A DNA stretch of 6,001 nucleotides from JBBPYA01 sp038200385. GTDB taxonomy: Bacteria; Actinomycetota; Actinomycetes; Mycobacteriales; Geodermatophilaceae. Shown here in pieces: positions 1 through 5,616 of this stretch (position 1 is the stretch's first letter; the number at the start of each line of letters is the position of its first letter). The position numbers and the translations under genes are program-made. The notes under the pieces were generated by a model, which saw only the letters and a program-made list of their open reading frames with translations, was not told the DNA's origin and made no database searches. Location of the stretch: contig JBBPYA010000109.1 in NCBI GenBank assembly GCA_038200385.1, positions 1-6,001 of the forward strand, written 5' to 3'.

Positions 1-54
1 GGCATCGAGCTGGCCACGCTGCTGCGCGCGCCGGACGCCGAGCAGGCGGCCTGA
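1..54 (+). CDS. C-terminal end of an upstream Tad gene, probably the TadA/CpaF secretion ATPase (5' truncated)
   Basis: Reading from base 1 gives 17 codons (GIELATLLRAPDAEQAA) and a TGA at 52-54. Only the tail is inside the window, so no catalytic motif can be seen. The call rests on context: in actinobacterial Tad loci the gene directly before tadB is usually tadA/cpaF, the hexameric ATPase that powers pilus assembly at the inner membrane. The stop lies one base before the tadB ATG, which implies cotranscription. The reading frame is well supported by high GC at third codon positions; the identity is inference. Confidence 0.55.
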   Translation, partial: GIELATLLRAPDAEQAA

Positions 55-55
55 G

Positions 56-913
56 ATGGGGGCGCTGCTCGGGCTGCTGACCGGGATCGGCCTGCTGCTG
101 ATCTGGCGGAGTCTGGCCGGCACGGAGCGCTCCCCGGGTCCGCGGCCTGGCTGGTCCGGCCGGCGGCTGACCTTCCTCCGGCAGGCCGGCATCACGACCG
201 TGGGGCCGGGTCAACTCCTCGGCGCCCAGGTGGCCGCGGCGGTCGTGACCTTCACCCTCGTGCTGCTGGCGACCGCGGCGGTGTCCATCTCCTTGTGCTT
301 CGCGGCGTTCGGATTCGCCGCTCCGGTCGCCCTGGTGGCCCGCCTGCGTCGCCGGCGTACGACGGAGCTGCGCGAGGTCTGGCCCGAGGTGGTGGACAAC
401 CTCACCAGCGCCGTGCGGGCCGGGCTGTCCCTGCCGGAGGCCCTCGGGTCGATCGGGGTGCGCGGGCCGCAGGCGCTGCGCCCGGCGTTCGAACGCTTCG
501 CGGCGGCGTACCGCAGCAACGGTCGGTTCATGCCGTGCCTGGATCAGCTCAAGGACGAGCTGGCCGATCCGGTCGCGGACCGGATCTGCGAGACGCTGCG
601 GGTCGCCCGGGAGGTCGGTGGCACCGACCTGGGCCGGGTGCTGCGCCCGCTGTCGTCGTTCCTTCGTGAGGACGCCCGTACCCGCGCCGAGCTGGAGACC
701 CGGCAGGGCTGGGTGGTCAACGCCGCCCGGTTGGCCGTCGCCGCGCCGTGGGCGGTGCTGCTTCTGCTGGCGACCCAGCAGACGACGCTGGACGCCTACG
801 ACTCGCCCACCGGGGTGGGGCTGCTGGTCGGCGGCGGCGTGGTCTGCGTGCTCGCCTACCGGGTCATGGTGCGGATCGGGCGGCTGCCGCAGGACGTCCG
901 GGTGCTGACGTGA
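56..913 (+). CDS. tadB: TadB-like inner-membrane platform protein of a Tad/Flp pilus (type II secretion F domain)
   Basis: This 285-residue protein is a polytopic membrane protein of the GspF/PilC superfamily. In Tad systems TadB and TadC form the inner-membrane platform that couples the TadA ATPase to extrusion of Flp pilin. A hydrophobic N-terminal helix (about 3-17) is followed by membrane segments at about 55-76 and 79-95. A cytoplasmic F domain at about 105-210 begins with the typical block WPEVVDNLTSAVRAGLSLPE (109-128) and includes REVGGTDLGRVL (185-196). Two further membrane segments lie near 223-240 and 253-270. Size and layout match actinobacterial TadB. The ATG lies one base after the upstream stop, and the 3' end overlaps the next gene by four bases (GTGA), indicating translational coupling. 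No strong Shine-Dalgarno is visible, consistent with coupling. Family assignment is firm; the exact TadB label depends on gene order. Confidence 0.88.
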   Translation: MGALLGLLTGIGLLLIWRSLAGTERSPGPRPGWSGRRLTFLRQAGITTVGPGQLLGAQVAAAVVTFTLVLLATAAVSISLCFAAFGFAAPVALVARLRRRRTTELREVWPEVVDNLTSAVRAGLSLPEALGSIGVRGPQALRPAFERFAAAYRSNGRFMPCLDQLKDELADPVADRICETLRVAREVGGTDLGRVLRPLSSFLREDARTRAELETRQGWVVNAARLAVAAPWAVLLLLATQQTTLDAYDSPTGVGLLVGGGVVCVLAYRVMVRIGRLPQDVRVLT

Positions 914-1851
914 GTCCGGCCGTGACGGGGATGGCCCTCGGGCTGATCGCCGCCGTGGGGCTCCTGCTGTTCCTGTCCGCCGCGCCGCCCCTTCGACCGA
1001 TCCGGTTGCAGGACCGGTTGGCGCCCTACGTCACTGATGCGCCGCCGCGCTCGCGGCTGCTCGGCGCGGCACCGCGGGTCGGCCCGGCCGGGGTCCTGGG
1101 CGTGCTGCTGCAACCGGTGCTGGGTGACGCGGTCCGGCTGGTGGACCGCGTCGTCGGCGGCCGCAGCTCGGTCCGGCGTCGGCTCGACGCGCTGGACGGG
1201 ACGTTGACGCTGGAGAACTTCCGAGTCGAGCAGGTGGTGTGGGGCGGCCTGGGACTGGCGGCCGGCGCGATCGCAGGCACCCTGTTCGCCGCGTCCACTG
1301 CCGGGTTCAACCCGCTGTCGATCCTGCTGTTCGCCGTCGGCGGGCTGACCGCGGGCGTCCTGGGCCGGGACTGGTGGCTGTCCCAGGAGGTGGGCCGCCG
1401 GGAGGCCGCGATGCTCGCGGAGTTCCCGGTGATCGCCGAGATGCTGGCGCTGGCGGTCACCGCGGGGGAGGGGCCGGTCGGGGCCATCGACCGGGTCTGC
1501 CGGCTGGCCGGCGGCGAGCTGTCGCGGGAGCTGTCGGGGACCCTGGCCAGGGCACGCTCCGGCGTACCCATGGTCGAGGCCCTGCAGGCGCTGGCCGACC
1601 GGACGTCGCTGGACGCGCTGTCCCGGTTCGTGGACGGCATCGTCGTAGCCACCGAGCGCGGCACCCCGCTGGCCGATGTCCTCCGCGCCCAGGCCGCGGA
1701 CGTCCGGGAGGGCGGAAAGCGGCGGCTGCTCGAGGCAGGCGGGCGCAAGGAGATCGCGATGATGGTTCCGGTGGTGTTCCTCGTGCTGCCGGTCACCGTC
1801 ATCTTCGCGCTGTACCCGGGCCTGGTCAGCATCGTGCAGCTGACCCGGTGA
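910..1851 (+). CDS. tadC: TadC-like inner-membrane platform protein of a Tad/Flp pilus (type II secretion F domain)
   Basis: Starting at the GTG that overlaps the tadB stop (GTGA at 910-913), this gives 313 residues. It is the second GspF-like platform protein, expected to pair with TadB in the inner membrane. Membrane segments are seen at about 7-24, 108-126, 134-152 and 284-302. The F domain lies between the third and fourth, with the block EFPVIAEMLALAVTAGEGP (171-189) and VATERGTPLADVLRAQA (246-262); the last part resembles the equivalent helix in TadB. The frame is open further upstream inside tadB, but the overlapping GTG places the first hydrophobic helix directly at the N-terminus as expected for TadC. 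An ATG at 931 is an alternative start, less likely because it would cut into that helix. The gene is followed by a 63-base gap with a hairpin and then the pilin candidate. Confidence 0.87.
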   Translation: MSPAVTGMALGLIAAVGLLLFLSAAPPLRPIRLQDRLAPYVTDAPPRSRLLGAAPRVGPAGVLGVLLQPVLGDAVRLVDRVVGGRSSVRRRLDALDGTLTLENFRVEQVVWGGLGLAAGAIAGTLFAASTAGFNPLSILLFAVGGLTAGVLGRDWWLSQEVGRREAAMLAEFPVIAEMLALAVTAGEGPVGAIDRVCRLAGGELSRELSGTLARARSGVPMVEALQALADRTSLDALSRFVDGIVVATERGTPLADVLRAQAADVREGGKRRLLEAGGRKEIAMMVPVVFLVLPVTVIFALYPGLVSIVQLTR

Positions 1852-1865
1852 CGGACCACGCAGTA

Positions 1866-1890
1866 CGGCCGGCCCGGCAGGCGCCGGCCG
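1866..1890 (+). repeat. GC-rich inverted repeat (8-bp stem) between tadC and the pilin gene
   Basis: CGGCCGGC at 1866-1873 is the exact reverse complement of GCCGGCCG at 1883-1890, with a 9-base loop. No T-run follows, so a classical intrinsic terminator is not supported. It sits 15 bases after the tadC stop and 13 bases before the pilin Shine-Dalgarno. It could be an RNA processing or stability hairpin that separates pilin mRNA from platform mRNA, but simple GC richness could also produce it. Confidence 0.45.
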
Positions 1891-1903
1891 GATAGCCCGT
1901 GTG

Positions 1904-1910
1904 AAGGAGG
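1904..1910 (+). promoter_or_regulatory. Strong Shine-Dalgarno for the Flp-like pilin gene
   Basis: AAGGAGG is a full anti-16S match ending four bases before the ATG at 1915. It is one of only two perfect Shine-Dalgarno sequences noticed in the window (the other is at 2520-2526) and it fixes the pilin start. The other Tad genes rely on overlaps or weak sites, so this suggests higher translation of the small protein. Confidence 0.8.
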
Positions 1911-1914
1911 GGGA

Positions 1915-2136
1915 ATGACACCACAGCAGCTGACCCTGCATGCGCTGGCGGCACTGACCGGAGCCCTGCGGCAGCTCACCGATCGGGGGAGGGACCGGGG
2001 CGACGTGCCCGGGTGGGTGATGATCACTGTGATGACCGCGGCGCTCGTACTGGCCATCCTGATCCCGTTCCGGGAGGCCATCGTCAGCGCGATCGACGAC
2101 GCGCTGAGCAGCGTCACCGGCGCCTCGTCGGGGTAG
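1915..2136 (+). CDS. Small Flp-pilin-like membrane protein, candidate major pilin of the Tad pilus
   Basis: This 73-residue protein has an N-terminal polar leader (about 1-29, ending GRDRG), a hydrophobic helix at about 33-51 (WVMITVMTAALVLAILIPF around 34-52), then a short amphipathic tail. Size, single helix and position between tadC and tadE are those of a Flp pilin or Flp-like minor pilin. Prepilin peptidase would be expected to cut after Gly29, giving a mature protein starting DVPGW. That site lacks the Glu at +5 typical of class IV prepilins (Trp34 is there instead). The pattern DVPGWV followed by a threonine-rich helix is, from memory, common in small proteins of actinobacterial Tad loci. 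The start is set by the AAGGAGG at 1904-1910. The stop overlaps the next start by one base. It might instead be a non-cleaved tail-anchored accessory protein. Confidence 0.72.
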   Translation: MTPQQLTLHALAALTGALRQLTDRGRDRGDVPGWVMITVMTAALVLAILIPFREAIVSAIDDALSSVTGASSG

Positions 2137-2534
2137 TGGACGCCCGCCTCGCCCCGGACCGGGGTTCGGCCGTCGTCGAGTTCGTCCTGGTGTCCGCGCT
2201 GGTGATGGGACTGCTGCTGGCCGTCCTGCAACTTGCGGTCTACGTGCACGTGCGCAACGTGGTCGCGGCCAGCGCGCAGGAGGGTGCCCGCTACGGCGCC
2301 AACGCCGACGTCGACTCCCTCGCCGCGGGGCAGCGCACCCGGGACCTAGTGGGCCAGGCGCTGTCCCAACGGACCGCGGACGGGCTGGCCTGCACGGCGG
2401 CCGAAGAAGCCGGTCAGGCCGGCGCCGTCCTCGTCGTGGTGCGCTGCCGCGGGGCGGTGCCCAGCCTGTTCGCCGGGCTGGGCGACGTGCTGGCAGTCAA
2501 CGCCACCGGACGAGCCGTCAAGGAGGGCCGGTGA
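2136..2534 (+). CDS. tadE: TadE-family pseudopilin, first of two in tandem
   Basis: From the GTG that shares one base with the previous stop (TAGTG), this gives 132 residues. TadE-type pseudopilins are class III prepilin-like proteins needed for Flp pilus biogenesis; they sit in the inner membrane with the C-terminal domain outside. The N-terminus reads DRG followed by SAVVEFVLVSALVMG, so the processing site is Gly10/Ser11 with the conserved Glu15 at +5, leading a membrane helix at about 12-36. The exported part has RNVVAASAQEGARYGA (40-55), the usual TadE segment after the helix, and two cysteines (86 and 104) that may form a disulfide. A short leader of ten residues is normal for this family. 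The gene overlaps the next by four bases (GTGA). No strong Shine-Dalgarno is present, so translation is probably coupled to the pilin gene. Confidence 0.85.
   Translation: MDARLAPDRGSAVVEFVLVSALVMGLLLAVLQLAVYVHVRNVVAASAQEGARYGANADVDSLAAGQRTRDLVGQALSQRTADGLACTAAEEAGQAGAVLVVVRCRGAVPSLFAGLGDVLAVNATGRAVKEGR
2520..2526 (+). promoter_or_regulatory. Shine-Dalgarno for the second TadE-family gene
   Basis: AAGGAGG lies inside the end of the preceding tadE, four bases before the GTG at 2531. The spacing equals that of the pilin gene site at 1904-1910. It decides the start of the second pseudopilin and allows reinitiation after the overlapping stop. Confidence 0.75.
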
Positions 2535-2986
2535 GCGCCCGACGACTCCGCCTCGGTGACGATCGTGGCTCGGCGATCGTGGAGTTCGTGTTCCTCGCGG
2601 TGATCGTCATCCTGCCCCTGATGTACCTCGTGATCGGCTTCTCCGCGGTGCAGCGCGGCACGTTCGCGGCCACCGCGGGGGCCCGGGAAGCCGGCCGGAT
2701 GCTGTCGGGCACCAACGACCCCGCGGTCGGGACGGCCCGCGCGGAGTACGCCGCGCAGGTCGCGGTCGAGGACCAGGCGATCCACCCGGAGGACCTGACG
2801 GTGGCGTACGCGCCAGCCGGGGCGGATTGCAGCTCGGCAGGCAGCTACCAGCCGAACCTCACGCCGGGCGAGCGGTTCCTGGTCTGCGTCACCGTGGTGA
2901 TCCGGGTCCCCGGCCTGCCCGACTTCATCGACACCAACACCGCGACCGGCGTGTACGTCGTACAGCGGGACCGGTTCCAGAACTAG
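2531..2986 (+). CDS. Second TadE/TadF-family pseudopilin
   Basis: This 151-residue protein is a paralogue in structure of the preceding TadE. The N-terminus has DDRG then SAIVEFVFLAVIVILPLMY, giving a predicted prepilin peptidase site at Gly13/Ser14 with Glu18 at +5 and a membrane helix at about 15-38. After the helix comes AATAGAREAGRML (46-58), matching the RxAA/AREAGR region of TadE-like proteins. The exported domain has two cysteines (100 and 119), which may be disulfide linked. It likely acts with TadE as a minor pseudopilin or periplasmic assembly factor; TadF is a possible name, but the family boundary cannot be settled by eye. It is the last gene of the Tad block seen here; a 251-base spacer follows. 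Start chosen by the Shine-Dalgarno at 2520-2526 and the GTGA overlap. Confidence 0.83.
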   Translation: MSARRLRLGDDRGSAIVEFVFLAVIVILPLMYLVIGFSAVQRGTFAATAGAREAGRMLSGTNDPAVGTARAEYAAQVAVEDQAIHPEDLTVAYAPAGADCSSAGSYQPNLTPGERFLVCVTVVIRVPGLPDFIDTNTATGVYVVQRDRFQN

Positions 2987-2995
2987 CCGGACCCA

Positions 2996-3060
2996 CCGCA
3001 CCGCACCGCACCGCACCGCGCCGCCGTCGCTTCCACCGCATCGAATCGCATCGCACCGCC
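2996..3060 (+). repeat. Degenerate pentanucleotide (CCGCA-type) tandem repeat
   Basis: Four perfect CCGCA units run from 2996 to 3015, followed in the same 5-base register by CCGCG, CCGCC, two diverged units, CCGCA (3036-3040), TCGAA, TCGCA, TCGCA and CCGCC to 3060. All thirteen units keep phase, which points to tandem expansion and decay rather than chance. It begins nine bases after the stop of the second TadE gene and is non-coding. No function is evident. Confidence 0.8.
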
Positions 3061-3101
3061 GCCGTTGCCACCACGACGAGGCGCGGCAGACGGCACCGAC
3101 C

Positions 3102-3156
3102 ACGGGCACGGGTGTCGAATCCGGTACCCGACATGGCAGGGTTTGCCCGTGCCCGT
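3102..3156 (+). repeat. 11-bp perfect inverted repeat in the spacer before padR
   Basis: ACGGGCACGGG (3102-3112) and CCCGTGCCCGT (3146-3156) are exact reverse complements separated by 33 bases. A competing pairing exists: GGGTGTCG (3110-3117) with CGACACCC (3162-3169). There is no T-tract after either arm, so a standard rho-independent terminator is not shown. It may be a long-loop hairpin ending the Tad transcript, a pair of alternative RNA folds, or a protein-binding region for the adjacent regulator. Confidence 0.6.
3113..3133. promoter_or_regulatory. Dyad TGTCG-N11-CGACA, candidate operator for the PadR regulator
   Basis: TGTCG (3113-3117) and CGACA (3129-3133) form a perfect 5-bp dyad around an 11-base centre that contains the palindrome GGTACC (3123-3128). 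PadR proteins bind dyads, often with TGT/ACA half-sites, and frequently repress their own gene. This dyad lies about 105 bases before the chosen padR start, in the loop of the larger inverted repeat. Binding is inference only; no clear -35/-10 pair was recognised around it. Confidence 0.3.
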
Positions 3157-3237
3157 CGCGCCGACACCCAGGTCCTGTCCGCCGCCGACCCAGCGGTCCG
3201 GACCGAGCGGGCTGCGAGGCGGCTGCGCGGTACACCG

Positions 3238-3747
3238 GTGAACCTCAACAGCACGTCGGCGGCGCTGCTCGGCCTGCTGCACGACGGCCCGATGACCGGT
3301 GGTCAGCTGGTCGCCGCCGCGCAGGTCCGGCTCGGTGCGTCGTGGACGCTGACCCGCTCGCAGGTCTACCGCGAGCTGCCGTCGCTGGCCGCCGGCGGCT
3401 ACCTCAAGGCCGGCAAGCAGGGCGCCCGCTCGGCCCAGCCCTACTCGCTGACCGCGGCCGGCCGGCGGGCGTTCGCCGGCTGGCTGTCCCAGCCGCCGGA
3501 GCCCGACCAGTCGCGCAACCCGGTGCTGCTGCGGCTCGGATTCGGCTCCCGGCACAGCGCCGAGCAGCTGCACTCCCTCGTCCAAGCCGCCCGCGGGAGC
3601 CACGAACAGGCGCTGGCCGAGCACCGCGACAGCCTGGCCCAGTTGCGGCGGGACGGCGGCGACGCCTTCGCGGTGGCCAACGCGGAGTTCGGCGTGGCCT
3701 ACGAGCGAGCTGTCCTCAAATGGTTGGAATCCGTTCCACTGGGCTGA
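3238..3747 (+). CDS. PadR-family transcriptional regulator
   Basis: From GTG 3238 the protein has 169 residues, within the usual PadR size. A winged helix-turn-helix spans about 7-84: helix 1 SAALLGLLHDGPMTGGQL (7-24), recognition helix region TLTRSQVYRELPSLAAGGYL (37-56), and the wing ending QPYSLTAAGRRAFAGWL (67-83). The C-terminal part (about 94-165) is helical, with LLRLGFGSRHSAEQLHSL and a likely coiled coil to the end; this is the dimerisation region of the PadR_C/Vir-like type. PadR proteins are mostly ligand-responsive repressors. An in-frame ATG at 3133 would add 35 residues, but codon third-position GC drops there (about 28 of 36 codons) and family members usually start just before the LLGLL helix, so the GTG is preferred. 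No good Shine-Dalgarno is seen. It lies 20 bases before prfB and 251 after the Tad genes; its target is unknown. Confidence 0.85.
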   Translation: MNLNSTSAALLGLLHDGPMTGGQLVAAAQVRLGASWTLTRSQVYRELPSLAAGGYLKAGKQGARSAQPYSLTAAGRRAFAGWLSQPPEPDQSRNPVLLRLGFGSRHSAEQLHSLVQAARGSHEQALAEHRDSLAQLRRDGGDAFAVANAEFGVAYERAVLKWLESVPLG

Positions 3748-3753
3748 GCGGCG

Positions 3754-3759
3754 TAGGCT
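3754..3759 (+). promoter_or_regulatory. Predicted -10 element (TAGGCT) for leaderless prfB
   Basis: TAGGCT matches the actinobacterial TANNNT -10 pattern and ends exactly 8 bases before the prfB GTG at 3768. Transcription would then start at or next to the first base of the GTG. No Shine-Dalgarno precedes that GTG. A -35 match at standard spacing is poor, which is common for such promoters in high-GC actinomycetes. Confidence 0.6.
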
Positions 3760-3767
3760 CGCCGGTC

Positions 3768-4883
3768 GTGGCCGACCTCCCCGAACTCAAGGAACTGGAT
3801 GCGACGCTGACGTCGATCGAGGCGGTCCTGGACGTCGACGCGATGCGCCGGGACGCCGCCGAGCTGGAGCAGGCCTCCGCCGCCCCCGACCTGTGGAACG
3901 ACCCCGAGCAGGCCCAGCAGGTCACCAGCCGGCTGTCCTACCTGCAGGGCGACCTGCGCCGGATCGAGGCCCTGCGTCGCCGGGTCGACGACCTCGCGGT
4001 GCTGCACGAGCTGGCCGAGGAGGAGAACGACGCGGCCACCCGGGCCGAGGTCGAGCGGGAGCTGGCCGCCCTCAAGGTGCAGATCGACGAGCTCGAGGTC
4101 CGGACCCTGCTCAGCGGCGAGTACGACCAGCGGGAGGCCCTGGTCACGATCCGCTCCGAGGCCGGCGGGGTCGACGCCGCCGACTTCGCCGAGATGCTGC
4201 TGCGGATGTACCTGCGCTGGGCCGAGCGGCACAGCTACGCCACCGAGGTCTACGACACCTCCTACGCCGAGGAGGCCGGCATCAAGTCCGCGACGTTCGC
4301 GGTCAAGGTGCCCTACGCCTACGGGACGCTGTCGGTCGAGCAGGGCACCCACCGGCTGGTCCGGATCAGCCCGTATGACAACCAGGGCCGCCGGCAGACC
4401 TCCTTCGCCGGGGTCGAGGTGATGCCGGTGGTGGCCCAGGACGACCACGTGGACGTCCCGGACACCGACATCCGCGTCGACGTCTACCGCAGCTCGGGGC
4501 CGGGCGGGCAGAGCGTCAACACCACGGACTCCGCCGTACGCATCACCCACCTGCCGACCAACACGGTGGTGTCCTGCCAGAACGAGAAGTCCCAGCTTCA
4601 GAACCGTGCCGCGGCCATGCGGGTGCTGCAGTCAAGGCTGTTGGAACTGCGCCGTCAGGAGCAGCGCGCCGAGATGGATCTGCTGCGCGGCGACGGCTCG
4701 AACTCCTGGGGAAACCAGATGCGCAGCTACGTCCTGCACCCGTACCAGATGGTCAAGGACCTGCGCACGGAGTACGAGACGGGCAACACCGGCGCCGTCC
4801 TCGACGGGGACCTCGACGCCTTCCTGGAGGCCGGGATCCGGTGGAAGCGGACGGCGGAGACCGGCGGCCAGTCCGGCGCCTGA
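3768..4883 (+). CDS. prfB: Peptide chain release factor 2 (RF2)
   Basis: The 371-residue product is full-length RF2, which reads UGA and UAA in the ribosomal A site and triggers peptide release. Residues 1-110 form the helical domain 1, including DLWNDPEQAQQVTSRLSYLQ (43-62). The stop-codon reading loop is GTHRLVRISPYDNQGRRQTS, with the tripeptide Ser201-Pro202-Tyr203 where RF2 normally has Ser-Pro-Phe. The catalytic loop SSGPGGQSVNTTDSAVR carries Gly246-Gly247-Gln248, whose Gln contacts the peptidyl-tRNA ester in the peptidyl transferase centre. CQNEKSQLQN (from 270) and SYVLHPYQMVKD (from 320) are further RF2 signatures. The Ser-Pro-aromatic motif separates it from RF1, which has Pro-x-Thr. 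The gene is one uninterrupted frame, so the autoregulatory +1 frameshift of Escherichia coli prfB is absent. The GTG start is supported by the TAGGCT hexamer 8 bases upstream. The gene lies directly before ftsE, as in many actinobacteria. Confidence 0.97.
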   Translation: MADLPELKELDATLTSIEAVLDVDAMRRDAAELEQASAAPDLWNDPEQAQQVTSRLSYLQGDLRRIEALRRRVDDLAVLHELAEEENDAATRAEVERELAALKVQIDELEVRTLLSGEYDQREALVTIRSEAGGVDAADFAEMLLRMYLRWAERHSYATEVYDTSYAEEAGIKSATFAVKVPYAYGTLSVEQGTHRLVRISPYDNQGRRQTSFAGVEVMPVVAQDDHVDVPDTDIRVDVYRSSGPGGQSVNTTDSAVRITHLPTNTVVSCQNEKSQLQNRAAAMRVLQSRLLELRRQEQRAEMDLLRGDGSNSWGNQMRSYVLHPYQMVKDLRTEYETGNTGAVLDGDLDAFLEAGIRWKRTAETGGQSGA

Positions 4884-4905
4884 CCTGGTTTCACCCCGCC
4901 GCACG

Positions 4906-4911
4906 TACACT
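4906..4911 (+). promoter_or_regulatory. Predicted -10 element (TACACT) for leaderless ftsE
   Basis: TACACT fits TANNNT and ends exactly 8 bases before the ftsE GTG at 4920, the same geometry as at prfB. It lies in the 36-base gap after prfB, so ftsEX could be transcribed apart from prfB. A TTG at 4911, in frame with ftsE, overlaps this element and is therefore unlikely as the start. No Shine-Dalgarno is visible and no convincing -35 was found. Confidence 0.6.
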
Positions 4912-4919
4912 TGCGCCTC

Positions 4920-5609
<690 letters not shown>

Positions 5610-5616
5610 CCGGGTC

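Noticed and set aside
856..2249. Long open frames on the minus strand opposite tadC and the pilin gene (up to about 400 codons)
   Set aside because: They mirror the high third-position GC of the real genes, have Pro/Arg/Ser/Gln-rich low-complexity translations, no recognisable domain, and overlap firmly identified + strand genes.
3102..3156. Rho-independent terminator of the Tad operon
   Set aside because: The stem is strong but the loop is 33 bases and no T-run follows either arm, so I list it only as an inverted repeat.
2987..3237. A CRISPR array or small RNA gene in the spacer
   Set aside because: The repeats are 5-base units without spacers, and no tRNA-like or known RNA fold or flanking promoter/terminator could be supported.
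2827..3237. N-terminal extension of padR reaching into the second TadE gene
   Set aside because: The frame is open but encodes an Arg/His/Pro-rich low-complexity stretch over the pentanucleotide repeat, with coding bias belonging to TadE in another frame before 2986.
4854..4880. A second Gly-Gly-Gln in the RF2 C-terminal tail (TGGQSGA, residues 365-371)
   Set aside because: It lies in a short unstructured tail outside the catalytic domain; the true GGQ is at 246-248. Coincidence in a Gly/Ser-rich end.
4911..4919. TTG at 4911 as the ftsE start
   Set aside because: It overlaps the TACACT hexamer, lacks a Shine-Dalgarno, and homologous FtsE proteins begin at the equivalent of GTG 4920.
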